A stretch of 64,000 nt of DNA from Sediminicola sp037203765 (GTDB taxonomy: Bacteria > Bacteroidota > Bacteroidia > Flavobacteriales > Flavobacteriaceae). The notes beneath the pieces are model-generated. The model had not been told where the DNA came from. It was given only the letters and a program-made list of their open reading frames with translations, and ran no database searches. The first letter of the stretch is position 1. Each line of letters opens with the position of its first letter. Positions 52,734 to 61,818 of the stretch are shown one piece after another. The position numbers and the translations under genes are program-made. The stretch covers positions 475,436 to 539,435 of the forward strand of contig NZ_JBBCAS010000002.1 in the NCBI RefSeq assembly GCF_037203765.1. Reading direction: 5' to 3'.

Positions 52734-54385
52734 AAGAAGAAATTTACGATTTGCGGTAGGAAATAGCTAAAGATCAATATGAAAATAAAAAATACAACTA
52801 GAATATACACCTCTTTCTGTTGGAAGTCAGATTTTTTGGGCAATATGGAAATTTCCAGTTCAATTTCTCTTTTCCTGTATCCGGTCATATAACTTACCGT
52901 ATAGGCCACGACCAAGGTCACAACTACACCCAAAAAGTTAAGCCATATCCAAAAGATACTAAAGCCAAGGTCTATATTGAATATATTCTGGATGGTCTTG
53001 GAAAACAATAAATTGATAGTGACAGCGATGACAATCCCCGCATTCATTCCTTTAAAGTTTACTTTTTTGGAGAACATAGCCAATAAAAAGGTAACCAAAA
53101 CAGGACCGTAAAATACGGAACCCACGGCATTGATAATTTCGATCACGGCACTCTTGCTCCCACCAAACAAAAATGAACAAGCTACACATACGGCTCCCCA
53201 GAAAAGAACGGACATTTTTGAAACCAACATATACTTTTTCGCTGGTAACTTATTTACTCCCCTATTGAAAAAATCCTCCACACTCACAGCAGATAAAGAA
53301 TTTACCGTGGAGCTCATGGATGACATGGCTGCGGAAAGAATCCCCACCATCAACAGACCAATAAATCCATGGGGCAAAAACTTTAATATAAATATTGGGA
53401 TCATCAAGTCGGCCTTTGCACCATTTTGGGCAAATTCCTCGGGAAAATATTTTTGGGTCATCACAGCTATATCGTTCATATAATCAGGTGAAAGTGTTAC
53501 CAGAGCCCCAATTATAAGTCCCATGGAACAATACAACAAGACCATTGGAAAACGCATCAAACCATTGGCCAACAACAATTTCCGTATGGTACCCTCATCC
53601 CTTGCAGACAACAAGCGCTGTGCCTGCGTCTGATCGCATCCGTAATAAGAAACATAAAGGAAGAATCCTCCAATGATCATGGGCCAAAATCCGTATTCCT
53701 CATTTGCCCCAATTCCCCAATTGAAATCGATTACCTCCAATCTTTCGGGAGCGAAGCCATTGACCAACCCACCTAAATCACTTACATAATGCCATCCATA
53801 TATAAAGCAAACCACTATCCCCAAAAACAAAATTATCATTTGTATGGCATCTCCCCAGACAACGGCCTTCATACCTCCTTGCCAAGAATATACAACGGTA
53901 ATGATACTAATGATGAGTACTGTGTAAACAAAATCGATATCCAATACCGCCTGTAGGATAATTGCAATGGTATATACCATCACCCCAGTGCTCAAGGCTC
54001 TACTCAGCATAAATACAATACTCAAGATCATACGGGTGGAAGCATCAAAACGCCGTTCCACAAACTCATAGATACTAACTACCCCAGAACGGAACAAAGG
54101 TGGAATTATAATGACCATAATAAACAACATTGCCAATGGTACGGCAAACTCAAAAGTCAACCATTTCATTCCTCCTCCCAATTTTAGCCCAACAAAGGCT
54201 GGGGCAGAGATAAAACTTATGGCAGATAATTGCGTTGCCATGGTAGAGAGGCTCAATGGGAACCAACCCATACTTTTACCTCCTAAAAAGTAGTCCTTGG
54301 AATCCTTATTTTCTTTAAAAAAGAAACCCATGGATAAAAATCCAATAAGGTAAATCGCAACTATGCTATAATCTAATACATTCAT
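52730..54385 (-). CDS. Sodium:solute symporter (SSS family)
   Basis: A 551-residue inner-membrane transporter with about 13-14 hydrophobic segments. Family features are YLIGFLSMGFFFKENKDSKD, DYFLGGKSMGWFPLSLSTMA near residues 31-50 and LSAAMSSMSSTVNSLSAVSV. SSS members import sugars, sialic acid, solutes or vitamins with Na+. In this operon it is the natural candidate for inner-membrane uptake of the glycoside, with the TonB receptor serving the outer membrane. It overlaps glycerate kinase by 4 bases. Confidence 0.9.
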   Translation of the reverse strand: MNVLDYSIVAIYLIGFLSMGFFFKENKDSKDYFLGGKSMGWFPLSLSTMATQLSAISFISAPAFVGLKLGGGMKWLTFEFAVPLAMLFIMVIIIPPLFRSGVVSIYEFVERRFDASTRMILSIVFMLSRALSTGVMVYTIAIILQAVLDIDFVYTVLIISIITVVYSWQGGMKAVVWGDAIQMIILFLGIVVCFIYGWHYVSDLGGLVNGFAPERLEVIDFNWGIGANEEYGFWPMIIGGFFLYVSYYGCDQTQAQRLLSARDEGTIRKLLLANGLMRFPMVLLYCSMGLIIGALVTLSPDYMNDIAVMTQKYFPEEFAQNGAKADLMIPIFILKFLPHGFIGLLMVGILSAAMSSMSSTVNSLSAVSVEDFFNRGVNKLPAKKYMLVSKMSVLFWGAVCVACSFLFGGSKSAVIEIINAVGSVFYGPVLVTFLLAMFSKKVNFKGMNAGIVIAVTINLLFSKTIQNIFNIDLGFSIFWIWLNFLGVVVTLVVAYTVSYMTGYRKREIELEISILPKKSDFQQKEVYILVVFFIFILIFSYFLPQIVNFFL

Positions 54386-54454
54386 TTGGTTGGTTGATTT
54401 AAAATTATTCTATTTCCTTAAGTACCTTGTTCGGTGATCAACTGGACACACCCT

Positions 54455-56152
54455 CTATTTCACTTTCAGCCAATTGAACTGGTAAGGTTTCATTTTCCAA
54501 TCATCACTGGACCATTCCATATCATTAATTAGGTCATGGACCTGAGCTGCAGGGGCCTTTATGGATGCCTCGGAATTGCTAAAATTAAAAACAGCATAAA
54601 TGGTTTCCCCCTGATGCTCCCTTTTGATTACAAATATTTTGTTGTCCTCGGAAGTCTGATAACTGGCCTTGCCCAAAGGATTGAATGCCTTTTGGCTGGT
54701 ACGTATCCTCAGTACTTTTTTATAAGAATTAAAAATAGAGTGGCGCAGGCTGTCTTTATCCGCAATCTCATTGGCCAATTGTTCGTAGTTGAGCTTTTCC
54801 CTATTGATTCTTCGCTTGATCCCGGAGTCTTCCACTCCCTTGTAATAATTGCGAGATCCTACCAAGGAATGAAAGTAAATACCTGGAACCCCTGGCATTG
54901 CCAACATAACGGATTGAGTGAGCATCATTTTGGCAGCACGGACGGTATTGTTCTCTTCAGGAGCACTCAATAAATCCATGTAATTACAGTTCAGTTCATA
55001 GGGAGACTGGGTACCGTCTTCATTATTTTTATACCCCACAAGTCCTCCGTGTTTTTCCGCACGCTTCGCCAATTGGCCTATTTCCTCATCGGAAATAATA
55101 TTTTGCAATGGTCTCATACCTATCCCATCATGGCTAGCCGTAAAATTGAAGAAACATACTTTGTCACTTGGAAACACCAAGGATTGAGCCCAATTGCCCA
55201 GTATTTCAACATTGCCCTTCATGATTGAATATACCAATAATGGTGCAAGGGTAAAATTGTACACCAAATCCGCTTCATCCTCCCCATTCCCAAAATATGA
55301 TATGTTTTCCTTGTGGGGAACATTGGTCTCTGTAATGATATATAGATCATTGGTCAATAAGCGGATGACCTCTTTATGTAGTTTAATGATCAGATGGGTC
55401 TCCGGTAAATGAATACAATTGGTTCCTATCTCTTTCCAAAGAAAAGCAATAGCGTCCAATCGTATAAATTTTCCGCCTTTTGAGGTATAGAACAATAGTA
55501 CATCCAAGATGGCTATGAAAACTTCGGGATCTCTTGCGTTAAGGTCTACCTGATCCTCACTAAAGGTGGTCCAGACATGTATTTCTTTCCCGTCCTTTGT
55601 TTTAAAGGGCGTCAGCAATGGCAGGGCCCTTGGCCTGACCACTTTTGATAAATCTATGGACGGATCTACAGATACAAAAAAATCTTTAAACCCTTCCTCC
55701 TGAGCCAAATAGGATTGGAACCATTTGGAGGATTTGGACATATGGTTGACTACTGCATCAAACATAATATTGTTGCTCTTAGACAGCTTTTTTATATCTT
55801 CCCATGTTCCCAGATTGGGATCAATTTCATAATAATCAGTTACAGAAAAACCATCGTCCGAAGTATATGGGAAGCAAGGAAGAATGTGGGTTGTGTTGAT
55901 CTCTGGCAGGCAATAATTGTCTATAAATTTCTTTAAGGTCTGTAAATGGGATTTGCCCTGCTGCTGTATATTGTCACCATAGGTGATCAACATAACATCC
56001 TTTTCGGTTAAAGGAGCATCTACATCCTTGATTTTGGGCCTATACTTTTCCAATAACTCTTCCACCTTCATTAAAACCCATTCTGACTGCTTTTCGTCAT
56101 AAAGGGTCCTTAAAGATTTTAGAAATAATTCTTTTTGTAGTTTTTTTTCCAT
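54455..56152 (-). CDS. GH13_18 phosphorylase, probable glucosylglycerate phosphorylase
   Basis: A 565-residue alpha-amylase-family phosphorylase. The catalytic nucleophile is Asp233 in FIRLDAIAFLWK, the acid/base Glu275 in IITETNVPH, and the stabilising Asp342 in FTASHDGIG. The TETNVPH form and the length of about 560 fit the YcjM/glucosylglycerate-phosphorylase branch of GH13_18 rather than sucrose phosphorylase (about 490-500 residues). It would convert glucosylglycerate and phosphate to glucose-1-phosphate and glycerate. A glycerate kinase two genes downstream supports this. Sucrose or another acceptor is not excluded. Confidence 0.82.
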   Translation of the reverse strand: MEKKLQKELFLKSLRTLYDEKQSEWVLMKVEELLEKYRPKIKDVDAPLTEKDVMLITYGDNIQQQGKSHLQTLKKFIDNYCLPEINTTHILPCFPYTSDDGFSVTDYYEIDPNLGTWEDIKKLSKSNNIMFDAVVNHMSKSSKWFQSYLAQEEGFKDFFVSVDPSIDLSKVVRPRALPLLTPFKTKDGKEIHVWTTFSEDQVDLNARDPEVFIAILDVLLFYTSKGGKFIRLDAIAFLWKEIGTNCIHLPETHLIIKLHKEVIRLLTNDLYIITETNVPHKENISYFGNGEDEADLVYNFTLAPLLVYSIMKGNVEILGNWAQSLVFPSDKVCFFNFTASHDGIGMRPLQNIISDEEIGQLAKRAEKHGGLVGYKNNEDGTQSPYELNCNYMDLLSAPEENNTVRAAKMMLTQSVMLAMPGVPGIYFHSLVGSRNYYKGVEDSGIKRRINREKLNYEQLANEIADKDSLRHSIFNSYKKVLRIRTSQKAFNPLGKASYQTSEDNKIFVIKREHQGETIYAVFNFSNSEASIKAPAAQVHDLINDMEWSSDDWKMKPYQFNWLKVK

Positions 56153-56208
56153 GATTCCGTTTATTGATACTTTAAACCCCCTGGTATCCGGAGTTCAAAA
56201 AATTATTT

Positions 56209-57504
56209 TTAAGTTTCTGTCAAATCCAAGAATAGTGCGGCGCTCCATGAAAAATCACTTCCCCCATATCCTTTGTTCCCGTCTTTGTATATAGACTTTC
56301 TGGGATCGAAATACTCATAAAACCCCGCTTTTTGTAAGATCTCGATACTATCAGATTTCATTCTTTGTGCCAATTCATGGTATCCGTAATCCAGAAGTCC
56401 ATGGTAGAGCATCCAATTTAAATTTATCCAGACAGGCCCCCTCCAATATTTTTTTGGGTTAAATTGATCACTTGTAGGGTCAAAAGAAGCACATAGGTAC
56501 ATATCTTCCCCTCCAAATTTCTCCATCATGGTCTTCACCAAAACTTCAGCTTGCTCTTTGTTGGGAATCCCAGCAAACAAGGGTGAGAAAGAAGACGAAC
56601 TCACCATCCTGATCGGTTTGTCGTTTCTCAGGTCGTAATGGATATAGGCTCCCAATTCCGAATCAAAAAGTTTGGAATTAAAAGAGTCCATACTCTTCGC
56701 TTGCCATCGTACCAATTGATCAATTTTATCTTCATTGCCGCCAAGTAATCTATATAATGTAATCAGCGACCTATTGGATTTGATCAACATGGAATTGAAC
56801 AACGGATCCTGCACCAAAAAAGGGGAACTTTCTGCTATTTTTTGGTCACTATAATTGTGTTTCTTGGCTATATCTATGATATGTAAATAATAATCATATT
56901 CCCGTTTTGTAGGGCGTTCGGATGGATCTATGATAGAGGTGTCCCTGCGCTCAAAATTGTATACTGGCGCATCTATAGTCTCAAAAATAGGATCCCATAG
57001 TGGGGAATTGTCCGTACCGGATTCCCAATTATGATAAATATATACCAAACCTTCATCCTTTGGATCCCGGTGCTCATAAAAATATTGATGGTTTTTATAG
57101 ACGCTATCAATGTTATCTTTTATAAACTGTAATGAGTCCTTTTTGTTCTTGGCCACTTCATGCATTCGTTCCAAAGTGAATCCCAATACCGGAGGTTGGG
57201 TCATTCCCGTAGAAGGATAATCTTTGTTCGCCAAGGGGTGTAAATCTGACCTGTGAAAATTGGGGCCCGGAAAATAGGTATCGCTCTCTTTGTGAAAAAC
57301 AATATGGGGAATAAACCCATTTTTCCATTGTGCATCCAACAAAGTTAGTACTTCCTGTTCTGCCATTTTTTGGTCGAAATGTGCCAACCCCATGGCGATA
57401 AACCCAGAATCCCATTTCCATTGGTATGGGTATAGGTTCTTGCTGGGAATGGTATAACCTTCCCTCCAATTGCCCTTTAGAATATCTATTGCCTTATCCC
57501 TCAT
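56209..57504 (-). CDS. GH63 MGH1-like glycoside hydrolase (mannosyl-/glucosylglycerate hydrolase type)
   Basis: A 431-residue (alpha/alpha)6-barrel hydrolase without signal peptide, so cytoplasmic. Typical segments are NLYPYQWKWDSGFIAMGL (Asp32), NWESGTDNSPLWD (Asp165, the likely acid), YWRGPVWINLNWM, FYEYFDP (Glu397, likely base) and GYGGSDFSWSAAL. These match bacterial mannosylglycerate/glucosylglycerate hydrolases of GH63, which release glycerate. It overlaps the upstream glycosyltransferase by 11 bases and precedes the phosphorylase by 56 bases. The precise sugar is inferred from context. Confidence 0.82.
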   Translation of the reverse strand: MRDKAIDILKGNWREGYTIPSKNLYPYQWKWDSGFIAMGLAHFDQKMAEQEVLTLLDAQWKNGFIPHIVFHKESDTYFPGPNFHRSDLHPLANKDYPSTGMTQPPVLGFTLERMHEVAKNKKDSLQFIKDNIDSVYKNHQYFYEHRDPKDEGLVYIYHNWESGTDNSPLWDPIFETIDAPVYNFERRDTSIIDPSERPTKREYDYYLHIIDIAKKHNYSDQKIAESSPFLVQDPLFNSMLIKSNRSLITLYRLLGGNEDKIDQLVRWQAKSMDSFNSKLFDSELGAYIHYDLRNDKPIRMVSSSSFSPLFAGIPNKEQAEVLVKTMMEKFGGEDMYLCASFDPTSDQFNPKKYWRGPVWINLNWMLYHGLLDYGYHELAQRMKSDSIEILQKAGFYEYFDPRKSIYKDGNKGYGGSDFSWSAALFLDLTET

Positions 57505-58846
57505 TTTGTACGATCGATTTTAATAGTCTTTCCAAGGCATCCATGGATAAGTTTTTCTTTCCTAGGGTGTAGTTTTCAGACGTTAGTCTCTGGTATGTAA
57601 CACCATCCAAAAGGAGTTCTATCGTTTTTTCAGCTGCTCTATCTATAATGGTTTGCTTTACAGAAGCCAATCCGTCTTCTTTTAAGGTATGTTGATCCCC
57701 AAGATCTACGGTATGGAAATTTAGTGGAAGGATATCTGTGACAAAAACTGGATACTGGTAACTGATAATAATTTTTTTGGCTACCAATGCCTCTATAAAT
57801 TGGTTGCCCCACCCTTCCAAGAGGCTGGTATAGGTTACCAGATCACAATGGGCGTACGCATCCCATAAAGAATATTTTTTGTGGCCATGATCATCTGATC
57901 TTTCATGATCTATATGATCATTGACCCATCTGATATCCACTTTCTTTTGTTGGGCGTATCTCATTATTTTATCAAAATAAGGAGGATCCTCGTTAAGACC
58001 GACCATTAAAAAAACAATGTTGCTGTCCGCTCCAAAAACCTGTCCGTTGTACATGGTCTTACCTGCCAACTTATGTTTGTTGGTGTTTAATTCCGATACA
58101 ACGTCCAAGGCCAATTCTATTCCTTTTCGCTGTACAATTCTGGTTGCCTGCAGAATAATTAGGTCGTTTTCCTTTATTCCAAACGTAGATCGAAAATCGG
58201 CATTGAAGTCATCTACCTTCCAGTCGTTATCAAAATCAAAAACATTGGGCACAACAGTACTCTCAATTTGTCTTCTTTTATACAGTTCGTTTTTGGCAAT
58301 GGTATTTATCACCACATGTTTGATCCTGGGATGACTTGGGGGAAAGATGGTTTTTAAATAGTCTTTGACAAAGGCACAGGTTGGATGGCTATATTTTTCC
58401 CTTTCCCAATGAAAATCGTGATGATGACATAAACATTTCACATCAGAATTTTTTATGGCATTAAAAAAACCTAAGCCCGCTGATAGGTTCCAACCTAGGG
58501 AGAACATATTATTTACCATCAAGAGATCTATGTTCTTCTTCTTGATGATATTTAGAAGTTTTGTTTCAATTGATGCTGCCTCCTTTTCAATTTCCTGTTT
58601 AAAGGCTTCTTCACTATTATAGGCTTGAAATTTAACATAGGCATTTTCTACCACCTTGTTATTTGTGGCATCGTTATAATGTAGTTCCTCTATTATTTCA
58701 ACCTCCTTCAATGTTCCCTTGGAACCTGCAACATAAATGACATTATGACCAAGTTTTTCTAGAACCAGTTTCCATTTATCCATTTCCAAAGAAACCCCAT
58801 CGGTCTCTCCTACTCTAAAGTGACAGAGTGCTATTGTAAGTTTCAT
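57494..58846 (-). CDS. GT4-like glycosyltransferase in the glucosylglycerate locus
   Basis: A 450-residue GT-B enzyme. The N-terminal domain begins MKLTIALCHFRVGETDGVSL and contains CLCHHHDFHWEREKYSHP. The C-terminal domain has LQATRIVQRKGIEL and the nucleotide-sugar EX7E motif in SLLEGWGNQFIEAL. The frame is open from an ATG at 58876, but MKLTIALCHF is the better start. Its presence between a receptor and two degrading enzymes is unusual. It may add mannose to glucosylglycerate (mannosylglucosylglycerate synthase type) or act in reverse. Specificity is not proven. Confidence 0.72.
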   Translation of the reverse strand: MKLTIALCHFRVGETDGVSLEMDKWKLVLEKLGHNVIYVAGSKGTLKEVEIIEELHYNDATNNKVVENAYVKFQAYNSEEAFKQEIEKEAASIETKLLNIIKKKNIDLLMVNNMFSLGWNLSAGLGFFNAIKNSDVKCLCHHHDFHWEREKYSHPTCAFVKDYLKTIFPPSHPRIKHVVINTIAKNELYKRRQIESTVVPNVFDFDNDWKVDDFNADFRSTFGIKENDLIILQATRIVQRKGIELALDVVSELNTNKHKLAGKTMYNGQVFGADSNIVFLMVGLNEDPPYFDKIMRYAQQKKVDIRWVNDHIDHERSDDHGHKKYSLWDAYAHCDLVTYTSLLEGWGNQFIEALVAKKIIISYQYPVFVTDILPLNFHTVDLGDQHTLKEDGLASVKQTIIDRAAEKTIELLLDGVTYQRLTSENYTLGKKNLSMDALERLLKSIVQNEG

Positions 58847-58871
58847 ACGCTTTATTTTTTTGGATAATAAA

Positions 58872-58903
58872 CCCACTACCCAATTATTCTATTGGGCGGT
58901 GGG
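58872..58903 (-). other. Stem-loop between receptor and downstream operon genes
   Basis: CCCAC-ta-CCCAAT (58872-58884) pairs with ATTGGG-cg-GTGGG (58891-58903) around a 6-base loop, an 11-bp stem with one internal loop. It sits in the 78-base gap between the receptor stop and the glycosyltransferase start. Only a weak T-rich stretch follows on the minus strand, so it may be a leaky terminator or a 3'-end stabiliser giving the receptor a higher mRNA level. Confidence 0.5.
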
Positions 58904-58924
58904 GTTACAATAAATTATAAAATA

Positions 58925-61627
58925 TTAAAAAGTAAAGGTGGCGTTAAAAAATAAACGCCTAGGAAGAATAGGTCTTCCTACGAAGAAATCTCCAGCAGCT
59001 GCTTGAGCAAAAGCCCTAGGATCCCCTTCTGATAATCCTTGACTATCGGTCAGGTTGAACACGGAGAATCCAAGTCTTAAATTTTTACTGTCCTCAAACG
59101 GGATGGTATATCCACCACCAATACGGATTACTGTAAAACCATCCAGCTCAACAGCATTAGCATCATCATTAAATTGACTTCCCCTCACGTTGGCAGAAAC
59201 AAAGGCATCCAATGCACTGTTATCATAATCCAATCTCAGGGTAGACAATACTTTAGGTTGTCTTCTTAATTGTTTGCCAACATTTACTCCATTGGTAACA
59301 GTGCCCTCAACCAATACAATACCATCAACAGTTCCTGACTGTAAAACAGTACGCTCATCGGATTTGAGTTCATGATCCTGGTAGGTGAAATTTCCATTAA
59401 AAGAGAAATTATCAATAAACCTCCAGTCCCAAGAAGCCTCAACACCAACCGTTTTAGTATCCTGTACCGTTTTAATACCATCAACGGTACCAATTGCACC
59501 ACCGTAGTTTAATCTTTGGATGGCTACCCTATCAGTTAAGGTTGTATAATAACCAGCGAATGTTCCGGAGAATTTAGATTGGCCATATTTTACACCAGCC
59601 TCATACTGATAGATGTTTTCAACATCATAATTACCAGCAGTTTCGTTATTTCGTATAACATTTATACTTCTTGTCAATGGAAAGAAATACCCTTTTGACA
59701 TGTTGGCATAGGCATTTAAATTATCATTTACCTTGTACAGTGCTGCTAAAGATCCCGCAAATCCTGTAGCACTAACTTCTGCCCTTGTAAAAGAACCCGT
59801 AGCAAAGTTTACGTTCTGCAAGGCGCTGGTCAAATTGGGGTCTTCATAAACCTGAGCAGAGGAAATACCTCCATTTTCTCTTCTGGCTATTTGTTTTTCA
59901 ATACGCACACCGGCATCGATACGCCATCTATCCAAGATCATTTCATCGGTCAAATAAAATGCTGTTCTCTCCTGACTAAGAAAGTTATTGGAGGTAACAC
60001 CTATTCTATTGGTAAGTCCATTTTGGGCAAAAATCACATCATTTCCACCGGCATCAGTAAAAGATAAGTTGACCAATTGTGGTTCATTATTGAATGCTGA
60101 CAATGTTCTAAATTGATAGTTGTTATCTTCCCCTTCAGAAAAAGCAAGATAAGTTCCCAAATTGATATTGTGCTCCACCACGTCTCCTACGATTTTTTTG
60201 GTGATATTAAATTCCCCTGTATAATCGGTAATTGGACGGTTTCTATCTACATGCAAGTTGTCAATAATACGATCATTGGCACCTAAGGCGGTACCCCCTA
60301 CATAGGAAGCATTGACATTGGTAGCACCCGGAAATCCTTGAATATCCAAGTAATCGCTCAAGGTCACTGGGGTATTGGCTTTACCATTGGCAGCAACATA
60401 AAGTGCAAAGTCATTAATATAGTCAGATACCTTCACTTTGGTTTTAATTTTCCAATCATCACCAAGATCATAATCAAAAACACTCATGGCATAAAAACCT
60501 CTGGTCCAAATCCCTTCTTCAATTGGACTTCTATATTCCCCTGCTGGCGTTAAGAAGCTCGTATTGGCCAAGTGAGAAGAGTTCAATTGGTAAACCGTTT
60601 TTCCATCATTTCCTGATATCCTTTCACGAGAACTACCGTCTAATGGAAGTCCAAGTAAAAACTGGGATTTATCATCCAAAAATTGAGTATAAACTGTAAA
60701 TGATCCTCTGTCAAATTTCTTTTTAATGTTAGCCCTAAACTGATATCCTTTGGATGGCAAACCAAAATCCAATGGACCATCATCCTTTCGAACCCAACCA
60801 GAGAACGCGTAAAATGTATTGGAATCAGCACTGCCCAATTGGCCTCCAGAATAGAATTCTGTCTTAACCCTTCCTACATCGGCCACTTCAATATTTATGA
60901 TATTTTCATCATTGGTATCTCCAGTTTTGGAGATATAGTTGATAATACCAGCTGTAGAACCTGCACCATATAAAATAGAGGAACCACCTCTTACAAATTC
61001 AACACCTTTAACCCCTTGGTCTACTTTGGCATAAACATCACCTGCAGTTGAACTTAGTCCATAACCCGCCAATGTTAATCCATCAAACTGTATGGGTGAA
61101 AAATCGTTCTGACCTCCTGAGGGAAGACCTCTAACAAAGATGTTAGTGGCTCCTTCACCACCACCACCATCGGCGACAACACCGGGGATTGAGGCTACAA
61201 TATCCGCCTGGCTGTTCGCGTTTAATTTGGTCAGGTCTTTTGCTCCAATAGATGTAATAGATAAAGGAGACTCCTTTTGGGATCTGAACGTTGTAGTTGC
61301 AGTAAGTACTACTTCATCCAAAACATTACCTCCCTCTTGTAATACAATTGTCAAATTGATCGGTTGACCATCTAAATTGACCGAACGTTCCACTGTGTTA
61401 TATCCCAAATAAGATACCTGCAGTATTTGTGTTCCTGTTAAGCTGGTTGTAAAAGAAAAATTTCCATCAAAATCTGTGGTACCTCCTGAAGTGGAATTTT
61501 TGAAGTACACATTTGCCCCTGGGATGGGCGCTCCATCGGAATCCATCACAGATCCCTTAACGTCTATCTGTCCAAATGAAGTGAAGGACAACAGACCAAT
61601 TACAATAAATAGTAATACTTTTTTCAT
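58925..61627 (-). CDS. TonB-dependent receptor of the glucosylglycerate locus
   Basis: A 900-residue outer-membrane receptor. The signal peptide MKKVLLFIVIGLLSFTSFG is followed by a carboxypeptidase-like domain (about 22-105, VKGSVMDSDGAPIPGANVYF), then a plug (about 120-235: NSQADIVASIPGVVADGGGG and GVEFVRGGSSILYGAGSTAG) and a barrel ending RRLFFNATFTF. No SusD-like gene is nearby, so it is not a SusCD pair. A start two codons earlier (61633) is possible. It is the first gene of the operon and lies opposite the LacI-type gene, sharing the palindromic operator region. Confidence 0.9.
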   Translation of the reverse strand: MKKVLLFIVIGLLSFTSFGQIDVKGSVMDSDGAPIPGANVYFKNSTSGGTTDFDGNFSFTTSLTGTQILQVSYLGYNTVERSVNLDGQPINLTIVLQEGGNVLDEVVLTATTTFRSQKESPLSITSIGAKDLTKLNANSQADIVASIPGVVADGGGGEGATNIFVRGLPSGGQNDFSPIQFDGLTLAGYGLSSTAGDVYAKVDQGVKGVEFVRGGSSILYGAGSTAGIINYISKTGDTNDENIINIEVADVGRVKTEFYSGGQLGSADSNTFYAFSGWVRKDDGPLDFGLPSKGYQFRANIKKKFDRGSFTVYTQFLDDKSQFLLGLPLDGSSRERISGNDGKTVYQLNSSHLANTSFLTPAGEYRSPIEEGIWTRGFYAMSVFDYDLGDDWKIKTKVKVSDYINDFALYVAANGKANTPVTLSDYLDIQGFPGATNVNASYVGGTALGANDRIIDNLHVDRNRPITDYTGEFNITKKIVGDVVEHNINLGTYLAFSEGEDNNYQFRTLSAFNNEPQLVNLSFTDAGGNDVIFAQNGLTNRIGVTSNNFLSQERTAFYLTDEMILDRWRIDAGVRIEKQIARRENGGISSAQVYEDPNLTSALQNVNFATGSFTRAEVSATGFAGSLAALYKVNDNLNAYANMSKGYFFPLTRSINVIRNNETAGNYDVENIYQYEAGVKYGQSKFSGTFAGYYTTLTDRVAIQRLNYGGAIGTVDGIKTVQDTKTVGVEASWDWRFIDNFSFNGNFTYQDHELKSDERTVLQSGTVDGIVLVEGTVTNGVNVGKQLRRQPKVLSTLRLDYDNSALDAFVSANVRGSQFNDDANAVELDGFTVIRIGGGYTIPFEDSKNLRLGFSVFNLTDSQGLSEGDPRAFAQAAAGDFFVGRPILPRRLFFNATFTF

Positions 61628-61734
61628 AATCATACGTTTTGATTAATTACGGTTAGAATTATTAAACTCTTAGGTTATCAAGGGTAAGATTAAGAATAAG
61701 TATCCTATAAAGTACTGATTTTTAACGGATTCTC

Positions 61735-61764
61735 AACTATAACGTTTTCGAAAACGTTATAGTT
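61735..61764. promoter_or_regulatory. LacI-family operator, perfect 30-bp palindrome
   Basis: The half-site AACTATAACGTTTTC (61735-61749) is repeated exactly in inverted form in 61750-61764. The centre AACGTTTTCGAAAACGTT has the central CG and AACG/CGTT arms usual for LacI-family operators. It lies in the 191-base gap between the divergent receptor and LacI genes, where it can control both. I saw no second copy in the window. Confidence 0.88.
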
Positions 61765-61818
61765 TTAGGGTGGCACCATAAATTTAGCTAAATTGGGTAA
61801 GGAATTTCAAGTAACACC

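Noticed and set aside
54455..56152. Calling the GH13_18 enzyme sucrose phosphorylase
   Set aside because: Length about 565, the TETNVPH acid/base motif and the glycerate kinase context fit glucosylglycerate phosphorylase better; sucrose is kept only as an alternative.
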